Shown here: positions 9,900-21,154 of the stretch, in pieces | Position numbering within the stretch: position 1 is the first letter of the stretch | Layout of the letters: the number at the start of each line of letters is the position of its first letter | From: Chara braunii | Lineage: Eukaryota; Streptophyta; Charophyceae; Charales; Characeae | Length of the DNA: 52,411 bases | Reading direction: 5' to 3' | Assembly (NCBI GenBank): GCA_003427395.1 | Contig: BFEA01000038.1 | Span: 3,854,073-3,906,483, forward strand | The notes under the pieces: generated by a model | What the model saw: the letters and a program-made list of their open reading frames with translations, nothing else | Told to the model about the DNA's origin: nothing | Databases searched by the model: none | Translations under genes and position numbers: made by a program

Positions 9900-12092
9900 A
9901 TCCAATTCAGAGCAAATCCATCTTCGAAACAGAGTCTGCTCGAGAGCCCCACCCTGTGAGGCAAATCACCCACATATCCCACAACCCCCCGAACTTACGC
10001 GAGAAATTCCGCAGGGCAAGATCGAACCATTCATCGGCAAACCCCTGAAGTTTAAGCTCCACTTTCAAAGATACCAGAAAATGGTCCTCAACTCCTCGAA
10101 GACCAGTCATCCTTTTGGCCCGATGAAGGAAAGATCCGATCACTGCCAGCTTCTGCTGTTTGCTGGCGAAAGAAGCTGCATCTTATAAATTTTGAAAACA
10201 AATCCTATCCGTCAACATCAATTCCTGATTTTTGTGGGTGGCTACACATTTCATCCCCATATGCCAATTGAAATTCCTCAATTTGCAGCCCAAAAACTCC
10301 CAACAACCCGTCCTATCGGTACATTCCAAAGTCAACTTATCATCATAACAGTTCTCGAACTTGTTGAGAATCCCTTGAGCTTTGGATAATGGTGCGGTGT
10401 CTGTTTCCCTGAAACGGATGAAAACCAAGACGTCGTCAATCAATCGAACCCCATGAATCAGACTCCTACCCACCCCCAGAGATGAGAGGAAGGAAAACTC
10501 AGAGAAAGCACAAAGCGAACATGCGAGGGCTGGGATCGATGGTTTACCCATGGGAATCCCAATCACCTGCTTCAAGATCCGGCCACACGCCCTAACGAAG
10601 GTATGCATGAGATCGAACCTTACAAACTCCATAATAGCCTCAAACTTGAAAACACTCCAACCCTGCTGAGCCTTGCTTTTCATCATCCTCGCGGCCTTAC
10701 CTCTCGTTCTCAGCAACACTCCACGGACTTCGTACAACATCCAAAAATCAATCAGCCATTCTAACGCCCTGATAATCGAAGCATGTGGAAGGTTAGGCCG
10801 CGGTAAGAAATTTCTCTCCTTTCTTCAAATCCATGTTCACCCTGTCCAAGCTCTCAACCAATTGACACATGCTTTTCAAATTGAAGTGTGTTCTGCGAGG
10901 CAATTCCCAGATCATCTGGTTAATGGCCTGAGACACCTTTTTGCAACCTCTCACTCCTCCCTCACTGAACGAAGGGCAGATGGGCCTCCAGCGCCGCACG
11001 TCCTTGTGCTTAGGTATGACGTACACTGAGCCCAATGTTCCATTCTTATCCCATCTCGCCACCTTATCTAACTCTTTTGATTTGTATGCGATGCCCATCT
11101 CTGTGGTCAAATCCGGTTCTTCTTTGTCGACAAGCTTGAAACCATCATTCTCGAGAAACAGCTTATTCATACCTTCTCGATAAAGCAAGGGACAACAAAC
11201 CAGTGTGTCCCCAGGGTTATGGTCCAAGGGAACCCGCACAAGACCATCAAACTCGTCTCTCCATTTCAACACCTCGTTCACCGTACAGTCAACCTTGCCC
11301 ACCCGGTTACTCACGTTAATACAGCCCTCCAAATCAGCGTGGGAAAATGCAGGAACCTCAAAATCCAAAGAAGACAAAGATACTAACAAATGTTGCCTAA
11401 GTCTACCAGACACAACAGGTGTCTGTGGGGCAGGAATATTCCTGTTATATTTTAACCATTGGGGAGCCCGCTCAATATCCTTCAACCTAAAGCAAACATG
11501 ACCTTCCTCGTTAGGGAACTCCTTCAAAAACGCTGCACAACTACAGGTGGCATCCTCATTCCTGGCATGCATGCGGAAGTTGAAAATCAAGTCACCCACA
11601 TTCTTGTTGTTCAGCCATACAACCCGCATCCTTCTCACCACCATAGCTTTCCAATCACGATAAACTTCCGCCGCCGTGATCAACTTCGCACAAAGAGCCC
11701 TAATCCCGGGCTTACTCAACACCTTGTCAAAACTAACCCGCACAATTAAACGTTGACGCAGGCTCACTCCAAACGTTCGCTTCACTGCCCCAAACACAAT
11801 GCATCGCAGGGAAGATCTGGACCGTTTGTCGGTAAAGGTTCGAAATTCAAGTTGCCAAAAAACTACGGGCCATGTGCGCCAGGTCCCATGTAACCAACTG
11901 ACGCCGTGAAACAAAATTAGCCAAAAAGTCAACCAGCACAGGTTTTAGTGCGAGAAACTGCGAACAAAACGGCACAATCTGTGTGACAAAGAGGTGGTTA
12001 CCAGATTGAAACCAGTCACGAGTCTTCTTAAGTACTTCCCAGTGCCCATCCAAACAAACAACAGAAGACCCAAATTTACGCTTAATCACCTT
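9900..12092 (-). pseudogene. Penelope-like element reverse transcriptase
   Basis: Continues the same protein as the GIY-YIG part at 12093-12692. Read on the minus strand: linker with ATCSCAAFLKEF and GHVCFR (possible zinc-binding cysteines), then VRVPLDHNPGDTLVCCP..Y, VYVIPKHKDVRRWRPICPS, GIPMGKPSIPALACS (motif B), RLIDDVLVF (motif C with DD), FLGCKL and SFLHRAKRMT. This succession is typical of Penelope-like/telomerase-related RTs and unlike the LINE RTs in this window. Damage is light: TGA at 12093-12095, a frameshift near 11855, another near 10790, and TAA before the thumb part at 10183. A Chlamys-type (permuted) Penelope-like element is the best fit. Confidence 0.85.
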
Positions 12093-12692
12093 TCACTGCT
12101 CGACAAAGCGATCCCCCCCCTGACAGACAATACCCACGGATGACCTTTTTAGCACCATGCATTCATCGAAAATTATTATCAAGCAGGGCGAAATTGCCCT
12201 AATAGTGGAGTGCAGACTCATATGCTTACTAATCACCATCTTACTCATCTCCTTACCACCCCAACGTTTTTTTCTACATCGTTCCCGTTTACCTGGCCTT
12301 TTCTTTTGGGTATTCTTTCGTCGTGCTCGAGAGTTTAAGAACGGACTAACAACTCTAATCATGTTATTCTCCAACGTCAGCACGCCATCAGCCTTACAGC
12401 AAAACAGCAGAAGACACACATATTGACCAACACCGCGTCGTCTGAGCCAAGCATATAGCTTATGGTTACGGTCCTCTCCATCGGCAACTTTCAGACAATT
12501 CGATCGATAAACATGCTCGTTCCAACGTACCTGCAGTGATCTAGTGGTAGAGCCTACGTACGTGTCTCGTGACCAGGGAGACACCAAAACATACACCAAA
12601 GGTCCATTGCCGATTTCCAAATCAAAACCCCCATCGGAAATATCTTGCAGATCCTTCCTAAAGTTCTCCGCCCACGGGATCATACCCACCAA
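12093..12692 (-). pseudogene. N-terminal GIY-YIG endonuclease of the Penelope-like element
   Basis: A 199-residue frame with a GIY-YIG nuclease core: Y34-V35-L36, Y45-V46-G47 eleven residues later, R56 in VRWNEHV, and E108 in TLENNMIR as the likely metal-binding glutamate. It would nick DNA to prime reverse transcription. A basic tail (RRKNTQKKRPGKRERCRKKR, from residue 124) follows. A TGA at 12093-12095 separates it from the RT, in the same frame. In classic Penelope elements this domain is C-terminal; an N-terminal position is known for the Chlamys and Naiad groups. The ATG at 12690-12692 is the first in frame, but the true start is not certain. Confidence 0.82.
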
Positions 12693-12699
12693 GATCAGT

Positions 12700-14405
12700 C
12701 GCAGAACAATCAGTCGAAAAAAAACATTGAATTCCTTATCAAGTTATTAAGAATGAACAACTCATGCGCACGCATTTCTTCATCAACAAGGCAATAAGTA
12801 GATATCGGGAGGGAAGACGACACCACAGTAGGAGAAAGAGAAGAGGATTGCAACACACACGCGCGTCGTGAGAACGCTACTTCGCGCCTGAGTTACCGCA
12901 ATGGGCTTGCGGGGCACAAGGCGCGGTTGATTAGATATGGTCCATATGGACTAATCTGCAACACCTGTAAAATCCACGTGGTCTATCGCGATGTGGCGTG
13001 GAGGGAGAGCATTCATTGGAGTCGGTGGGAGAGCGGAGCAGCATCATCAGCAGCGAGAGAAATGCGCGGAGCAGTACGCTCGAAGGAGGCCAAGTAGGGG
13101 AATAGTAACAGGAACAACATGTTTACATGAGAAATGAGCAGAGAAACCATGCCACTAGGGGTGATCTCTCTTCGGTGGGGGGAACAAAGGAGTGGGTGGG
13201 TTATTGAGAAACACTCAACGAAGGTAAGGAAGAGGTTCGGGATCATCCACAAGCGACGAGAGGTCCGGGATCATCCACAGGCGAAGACGAATGAAGATCG
13301 ACGAGGTCGGGAGGGACGAACGTCGAACGAGGATCGACGAGGTTGGGAGGGTGCTAGAGGGGAGGCGAGAACAGTCGTGGAATGAGGAAGTACGCTTGTC
13401 TAAAGTGAAGGAGAGAATCAGATACATCCATAACGTAGTGTATCGGGAGGGAGGAGCTAAGGGACATACGTGGTAATTCGCGGATCGTCATCAGGGAGGA
13501 TTGCTGAGGATAAGGGGGGCAAGGGAGAGGATCGGATACACCAACAGTATCGTGGATCGGTAGGCAAGATCGGCGGGAGTATTGTCATCAAGAGCAACGA
13601 TCAGGGTAACACCGTTGTTGCTCAGGTGGAGGTGTGGCCGACATCGACGAAGAGCAAGGACCACCGAGGCAAGGGAAAAGTTTGAAGCCATCAATAGGGC
13701 CGTCGATCGGGAGGGAGGAGGGGGGACGAGGGTAGTGGTGATGAAGAGAGAGCACTCACAGACAGCAGGAGAGATCGGGTACATCATTACTGTCCTAGAT
13801 CGGTGGCTGGACGAAGGTATACGAGGGCCGTGCAGATCGTTTTCAAGAACAAGGAAAAGGTAACATCGTCATGACGCTCCGCCACGCACCAGTGAGAGAG
13901 TACGCTTACCGCGGGTAAAGGGGGAGGTTCGGGAGCATTATCAACCGAAGGGGGTTTGGGAGGGAGGAACAACGGCGAGGGAGGGGCGAGGGGCATTCGA
14001 GGTCCGCGGATTGTCTTCAGGGGAAGAGAGAAATGATAAGTAGACAGGAGGGGGCCTCGACAGGGGAGCAAAACGTGATGGTACAACGGAAAGGGGGATG
14101 AAAATCACGTGGCCATGACACGAAGGGAGCAAGTGACGGGGTGAACAAGGGAAAGGATACAGAGGGCAAGACACAATAGTTTGACAACAGATTTGGAGGA
14201 GGAGAGTTAGGTGGAGTAAGGGGGGAAGGTGTCACAAAGCATGGAAAGGGCGAAAAGCGGTGGACATCAGAGCTAAGGAAAAGAACACCAGAAACAGAGA
14301 CAAGTGTGAGGAGCGGATCGGGAGGGCACAAGTCTTTCGTTGCTTCTCTTTTCCCTCCATCGCCGCAACTCACCCCCCCTGCCCTCTTGGCTCGATGACC
14401 CCCCC
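12700..14405. other. G/A-rich region without a recognisable gene
   Basis: Contains short diverged direct repeats, such as GATCATCCACA.GCGA..G near 13240 and 13270 and GATCGACGAGGT.GGGAGG near 13300 and 13340. Open frames exist on both strands but are biased by purine-rich composition. No domain was seen. It could be the 5' part of the Penelope-like element or unrelated spacer. Confidence 0.35.
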
Positions 14406-14410
14406 TTGGC

Positions 14411-14417
14411 CATCTGC

Positions 14418-14451
<34 letters not shown>

Positions 14452-14481
14452 NNNNAAAAAAAAAAAAAAAAAAAAAAAAAN

Positions 14482-14546
<65 letters not shown>
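14411..14546 (+). repeat. Poly-A run with N (unresolved length)
   Basis: About 135 bases of A interrupted by NNNN (14452-14455) and one N (14481). The Ns mark an assembly join within a homopolymer, so the true length is unknown. It may be a retroposon tail. Confidence 0.8.
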
Positions 14547-14549
<3 letters not shown>

Positions 14550-14806
14550 CATAGATTAAAAGTCAAAAATGGATTGGGAAAGAAAGGAAAGTTAAAACAA
14601 TCTCACATGTTCAGGGAGAAGAAAAAACCTAGATACTGAGCAACTACAGAAAGGCAATAGGTTTTCATCAACGTCAATCACACGAGGGAGAGAAGGAAAA
14701 AACCCTACTCCTGTATAACTAAGGAAGTTTTATTTTATTTTATTTATTTATTTATTTATTTATTTTTTGCGTCAGCTCCTGCACGGGCCAGGAGCAGTGA
14801 TCAGAC

Positions 14807-17800
14807 ATGGCCAAACCGCCAAAAAACCAGAAGAGTCATAAAAGGGCCGAACCAATGCTTCTCTTTAGAGGTGCCATGAGGCAGGAAGCCCTGAAGCTGC
14901 TGGCCACTCCCCCCGTGAAGCATCGCTGTAGTAAGGAGTCGTGGCTGGGGAAGCAGAGAGCAAACAAGGAAAACGAGACAATGTCTACGGCTGAGAAGGA
15001 AGACTTCCCCCCACTACAACTTGGAAAAGAAAAAGAGAGCAGGGGTAAGACACAAGAGGGACATTCAGATGAGAATAAGTGCAAGGCGGAAGGGGTGGGC
15101 ATCCAAGAGGGGCTGCACTCAGACGATCCCTCATCTTCTAGTGGTCCGGGGTCGCAACTCTCATGGGCAGCGAAACTGAAAGGGCCCTATCAAGGCAAAA
15201 CCCTGCAAGTTCAAAGGAAGGACCCCCAAGCCAACATCCTCTCCCTCTCGCTTTCTAACCTCTCTACTGCACGGACTTTCTTCCTTTCGCAGCTCCTGAC
15301 ACCCTCAGGACAGAGAGTTGTGGAGAGAGGCGGTAAGAAGATGCAGATAATATCCTATCCCTTGCATAAGATGACAGTGAGAGACACCATATACCAGAAG
15401 CATGCTAACAATTGGGTCTTCCACAATGATGCCGCTTACAAATCCACTAACGACAAAATCAAGTGGATAGGCAAACGGCTTGCTTCCATGAAAGGCTGTT
15501 CAGATGCAGCACAAGATGATTTTTTTATTCAGCCGGTCTCATCCACTGTCTTCACAATCCTGTGCCTCCATGAAACAGACAAACAAACCATTGACAGCTG
15601 GAGAAAGCTCAGATGTGATAGATCAGAGGTCCGTATCTACCCCTGGGCCCCCAAGAAGCAAGGCCCGGAAGAGAGATGGACCCAAATGATGGAGGTGCAC
15701 TATTGGGTAGAATTCAGGCACATCCCCATAGAGATCCAGGCAGCATTCATCCACGATATCGGAGAGCAATTCGACATTGTGGACTTCATCGACCCCCTTT
15801 CGTCATATGTAGCCAGAAGAGATGACTATCTGATGCTGGCTCTTGACTTCCCCCCATCCCAACCGTTCAAAATAGATGACATTATTCTTTACAGGGTGGG
15901 GTGTAAAGAGTACAAAATGCACACAGCCCACAAGCACAGACCCTGGTGCTTTCGCTGCAAGGCGTACAGACATCTATGCTCTGATATGGACTGCCCCAAC
16001 AACCAGGGCAAACAAAATAGAGTCACAGGCCGGCTCCTTCGTGATCCATTCCGAGGAAATCTGTGGAGGACGGTGGACCCGGGTCATGAAGGCTGGGTCT
16101 ATGAGGAAAGTAAAGGAAAGGAAGGAAAACTGAGGGGGTGGAAATGGGAAAAGGTCGGGGAGCCAAATTGGGCAACCAGGCCCCCGGATACATGGACACC
16201 GCCAGAAGTGGACGGGCCCAAAATAGGCCAATGGGTAGTTGTAAGGCAAGAAGAGCAACACCAGCAGCCCCAACAGCAACAACAAGGTGCAGCGCAACAG
16301 GGACAGAAGTCGCAGCTGCTGCAGCACCAACAGCACCAACACCACCACCTCAGTCCAGGCAGGGGGGATCACATAGAGATAGATCAACAGGGCCATTAGT
16401 TGCACCTACAAGGAGAAGCCACAAGGAAAGTAAACGAAACGACGGGCGGGCAGGTGCAAATCCACCAAGAATGGAGAGCCAAAACTACCCAGGAGCAGCA
16501 GGTCCGTACAGATCCCCCCCCCCTCCCCGGCTCATCACCGCTGATTACTTGCAGGAAGGTGGAAGGAGGCGGACAAAAGGGGAGGTGGAGGGGGGGAGAG
16601 AAGAAGAGAGGTTACAGGCTGAAGTGGGGGAGAAGGGGGACAAATGAAAGGGGCTTCTAATTGAAGCATCCGACAACGAGAACCTCCATCAAGCACCCGA
16701 CAACGAGACACATCAGCTACCTCAGACGGGGGGTGTGGGCGAGGAGGCCAGTTGGGGGGAGCGGGAGACTGGGGTCAACCCCTTTCGAGATGCCTTTGGC
16801 CCGGCCCCCATGGACGTTGAGCTAACACCTCCTCCTTCCACGCCCCCCCCTGACATAATAATGGAGGAGGATGTGCAGGAGCCCGCCGCCAAGGAAACCC
16901 CACAGGAGTAAATCCCAGTGGAGCAGAAGTTGATTCAACTGGCGGACTGGCTCCTTAGCAGCCTGAAAGACAGATACAGTCCGGCTACGGATGAGTTCTG
17001 GGACGCCACGTACCTGAAAAATTTTCCTGTTTTAGATGGAAGTCCTAGCCTCAAGAGGGCGATGATGGAAGGCCTCCCCCTGGGGCTGTCATGGCCCGAG
17101 GTAGGTGCCCGCGTGATGCACACTGTGGCGGATTTACTGTCGCCTCCGCCCCTAACCAAAGAAACGGGTGAGATGACAAGGAACCAGGGGGATGAAGGGA
17201 AGAACGTTAGCCACCTAAAACAGGTTGCTGGCCCACAACAAGGGTATGATATCTAGGGACCAATAGGTACAAGTACCAACGTTATTAAGGAACAGAATAG
17301 TCCGCAAATATCAAGGAGAACCCCGACCGAGAGTCCTGCAGCCGTAACTGGCCCCCTTTCGGAAAATGAGCCAGCAAAAAGGAGCCGACTGAGACAATGG
17401 TTAGAACAGGGAGGGGGGGCAGGGAAAATGAACGCAACAGGAGTCCCTCTAATCCCGGTGAGGAAGAAGGAAGGCCAATGGGAGGTGGGCCTTTGTCCAT
17501 CGGAAAAAGGGAAACAGGGAGGTGGAACACTGAAATTGTGGTCGTCCTTTCAAGACTATGACACGGTGGGGGAGCAGGTGTTCCAATTGGACCTGGGCAG
17601 ATTCGTGGAGTCACAGTAGGATTCTGGGCCGGAGGCTAAGTGGGTGGCAAGAGAAGGTTCAGCACATATGGCGCAAATAGTAGCCTTTGCCCGGTTCAGC
17701 GAACGCAAGGACGTCGGCCTGATCTGGCTCTTCCACAAGAAGCTCCTGGAAGTACATCAGACGAGAATTAGGGTCAGCACCTGTTGGAGTGCCCAAGAGG

Positions 17801-17889
17801 TGCTCCACTGCTTATGTTCACTCCTTAGGCACAACACCTTACAGGATCCCTCTACCCTTGACAAGGCAAGTTGGGATAAATTTGACTAA
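14807..17889 (+). pseudogene. LINE copy B: ORF1 (gag-like, zinc knuckle)
   Basis: A 530-residue frame (14807-16399) typical of plant LINE ORF1. A hydrophilic N-terminus is followed by a globular part with YWVEFRHIPIEIQAAFIHDI and then a zinc-knuckle-like WCFRCKAYRHLCSDMDC from residue 380. Its spacing is C-X2-C-X4-H-X6-C, two residues longer than the usual last gap. Gln/His-rich and Pro/Ala-rich stretches follow. Coding-like sequence carries on in another frame from about 16270 to a TAA at 17887-17889, broken by TGA 16645, TAA 16909, TAG 17254 and TAG 17617, so ORF1 was originally near 1000 codons. It would bind element RNA. ORF2 begins 3 nt after its final stop. Confidence 0.72.
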
Positions 17890-17891
17890 TC

Positions 17892-18875
17892 ATGAATAGA
17901 TCCGGGGAGAGAGAGCAGGATCAGCGGATACGGTACTGGCAACCAATCCAGGGGAAGGACGAGCTGCAAGTCCTTTACGGGAAAGACAAAGTCTGGATCA
18001 GAGGGACTCAGGTGGCAGATTTGGACTTGCGCTCTCTTAACGTGAACGGGTTGGCCTCGACAAACCCCCAGAAACGCATGGCAATATTGGAATAAATTAG
18101 GGGGGTGGGTGGGAGACATTGGCCTGACCTCATCTGCATTCAAGAAACCCACCTCACAGATTCCCCGGAACACGTTAGAGCACACAACCTAACCTGGCCT
18201 TACCAAAAACTTACGGCTCATGCACCGAGGCCGGGGTCAGCAGGGGTGGCAATCTGGATCCCCCCCGACTCGCGGGCGAACGTCATCTATTCCACTGTAC
18301 ACACGAGAAAAGGGAGATGGGTAGCTGTCCTCCTTATGCTCGAAGTTGAAGTGGTTTGTGTGGCCAGCATCTACGGCCCAAATGAAGTAGAACAACGCAA
18401 AATCTTCTTTAAACATATACGGTCTCAGTTGCCACAAGGCATACCGGCAATTATTGCGGGGGACTTCAATGCGGCTCCGGATCGCAGCCTAGACAGGTGG
18501 AGGGTCCCCTCCCCGTGTCCAACCTACATAGGGGAAGATGAAGGAATCATTCGCAAACTCTGCGAAGAAGAGCATCTTTACGATTCTTTCAGGCGCCTAC
18601 ACCCACGTAAGAGAATTTTCTCTTGCATACGTAACAACGACATGCCAACTCAGTCCAGATCAAGAATAGATTTTATCCTCATGGCGGAGGACCTGGACAG
18701 GGCGCTCCAGGCGGCAACTATCTTCCCTCTGAGCCCATGGCCGGGGGCGGACCACAAGATGTGTGCGGTACTACTCAAATTTCGCAAGAAACCAGATAAG
18801 GGCCCAGACTTCTACAAACTTAATACTTCTCTCCTTAAAATGCACCCTTTCCGCACATTTCTACGTGACGTATGA
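17892..18875 (+). pseudogene. LINE copy B: ORF2 apurinic-endonuclease-like domain
   Basis: The start of ORF2, which nicks the target DNA. The ATG at 17892 follows the ORF1 stop at once. Motifs in order: LRSLNVNGL, DLICIQETHL (catalytic Glu), VASIYGPN, AGDFNAAPD (Asp and Asn), SRSRIDFIL and GADHK (final Asp-His pair). One in-frame TAA at 18093-18095 interrupts it between the first two motifs, and TGA at 18885 lies just past the frame end. All key residues survive, so this copy is fairly young or only lightly damaged in this part. It belongs to the exonuclease/endonuclease/phosphatase fold used by L1-like LINEs. Confidence 0.85.
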
Positions 18876-21115
18876 GATTACAGGTGATCCACAAGGAACC
18901 AACACGTTTCATACATTACGTGGTTTAACAACAGGCTGGCCTTCATGGCCAGGAAATGCAACAAATTTTTGAAAACACGTGCCAGAGAAAAATTCTCTTA
19001 GGAGATTAGTATTCCGGAGAAAATTTGCAAACTTGAATAAGAAAGCATTACGCCGCTACACTCTCAATCTCACAAGGAACTAGCAGAGATACAAAGGCTT
19101 AAAAACCAGCTCTTGGAGTTCACCCAACACAAATGGCTGGGCTCCATCATCAGAGGTTAACTAACCCGACACTCCATAGAAGGTCAAATGGACGCTTCCT
19201 TTTTCGCACTCGCCCAAACTCGAGCTCGAAGATCCACCATAGAAGGTTATATGACCCACTTAAAACACAAGAGGTCACCTCATACTCCTCAGCCCATAGC
19301 TTGAAAGTGGCAAGGAACTTCTATAAAGAACTCTTCTCTTCAACTTTCACCGGAAACTCAAAGTCAATCAGAAAACACAATATTGAGGACTTCCTAACGC
19401 CCCTTTCCCAAAGAATTTTGAATGAACAAAGGGAGTCCCTGAAAAAACCTCTACAGAAAGAGAAAATTTGGAACGCCCTCCTGCAGATGGAGAAAGACAA
19501 AAACCCAGGGTTGTATGGGCTCCCCAAAGAATTCTGGGAGGAAATGTGGTCCCCCATGTCAGAAGAATTAATAAAATTTTATGGTCAGGTAAAGGCCTCA
19601 AGAAACATGGAGGACCTAGCAGGTCAAGGTATCCTCACTTTACTATACAAAAAAAGAGATAAAATGAACATAAAGAACTATAGACCAATCACCCTCCTCA
19701 CAGTGGTATACAAGTTGTTGTCCAAGGCAATGGCCTATAGGATGATCTCGGTCCTGGAGGAGATAATTCACCCCGTACAAACGGGGTTTATGCGTAACAA
19801 GAATATACAAGATAACGTGTTATTGACCAATGAACTGATCAAGTTATCGAGGCAATCGCACCAAAACACGGCCATAATGTTCATTGATTTTGAAAAAGCC
19901 TACGACCACGTAGACTGTATTTTCCAGGATAATTGCTTGCAGAAAATGAATTTCGGCTCGGAATTCAGGGACTGGATTATGATACTCCACCAAAATGCGA
20001 CTACACGAGTACAAGTGAATGGGTTTCTGGCGCCAGAAATTAAACTTCAGCGCTCGGTGCGGCAGGGTGACCCGATAACCCCCTTCCTCTTTCTTGTGGT
20101 GATGGAAGCACTGGCAACAAACCTGAGAGCCAACAAGAAGATCTCTAGGCTATGACTATTAGGCATTCCGGAGGAAGCCATACCGGTATACTCGATGTTC
20201 GCAGACGACCTTATAATAGTAGTCGAGGCCACCCAAAATAACATGGACGAAATCCAAACCCTGATGGAAAGGTTCACACTAGTGTCGGACATGTCTGTAA
20301 ACTGGGGGAGCAAAACGCAAGGCTGGTGGATTCACTTCCATGGAGTCCGCCCCCCGGAGCAACCCAAAGTAGACTTGAGGCCTCTGGAAGAACAAATCAG
20401 AGTCTTGGGGGTGGCTCTATCAGCCTATGGACCACCAGCAGGAAATGACGAATGGATTACTAAGCCAGCGCTAGAAAAAATGCAGAAATGGAGAAACAAA
20501 AGCACATCCATTTTTGGGAGGGTTTTAGTTATCAACAATGTAGTGTTGGCATCCACCTGGTACAAAGCGGCCCTCTGGCACCTGGGAAAGGGCAACATCA
20601 ATAGCCTGAAGAGGCCACTGGTTGCATTTCTCTGTTGTGAGGGAACCACGAGCAACAAAGCGTGATCAGCAGTGTGGCATGGGACAAGCTTATTCAACCT
20701 AAAACCAGAGGAGGTCTCAGACTGTTGGATCCTTCCCTACAAGCCGCCGCTTTATGAATCCAATGGATCAAAAGACTGATTGGAGGAATTAACATCTCAT
20801 GGCATGAGCTGGCATTGGAACAAATCCGCAGACTGGCTCCCATAACTATTGACACAGTAAACCCTCTCACATGGTTAGACGACCTATATTGGGTCAGTCT
20901 CTGTTACCTCTGTTACCACAACCGTGGAGCCTGCATCCCCTATGTGCAATTCGGTCTGATGTTCGATCTTAGTTTAGAGGGGAAGAAGCCTCTTCACCCT
21001 GAACCCGGTCCACCTTCAGAGACAGACTTTGCGTACTTATGTCTGACTATTACCTTCCTCTACATGCCAATGAAACCTGCATTCTTTGCAGTGACTATTG
21101 CCTATATAATCAGCT
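18876..21115 (+). pseudogene. LINE copy B: ORF2 reverse transcriptase
   Basis: The RT core lies in the frame from 19133. It has GLYGLPKEFWEEMW (G-X-D-G changed to GLYG), YRPITLLTVVYKL, FIDFEKAYDHVD (motif A), SVRQGDP (motif B) and, after a TGA at 20153-20155 in the same frame, MFADDL (motif C). A frameshift near 19290 joins the endonuclease linker to the RT, and stops lie near 19000, 19036 and 19158. After TGA 20663 the frame shifts, and WDKLIQPKTRGGL can still be followed, matching the same point in copy A. Coding similarity fades after about 20880, and the expected C-terminal part lies inverted from 21155 on. Confidence 0.88.
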
Positions 21116-21154
21116 AAGTGCAGATGCCCAACAGACCGACCCTCTTGTTGTTCC

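Noticed and set aside
14260-14640. Poly-Lys / poly-Phe frames
   Set aside because: They translate a poly-A run containing N.
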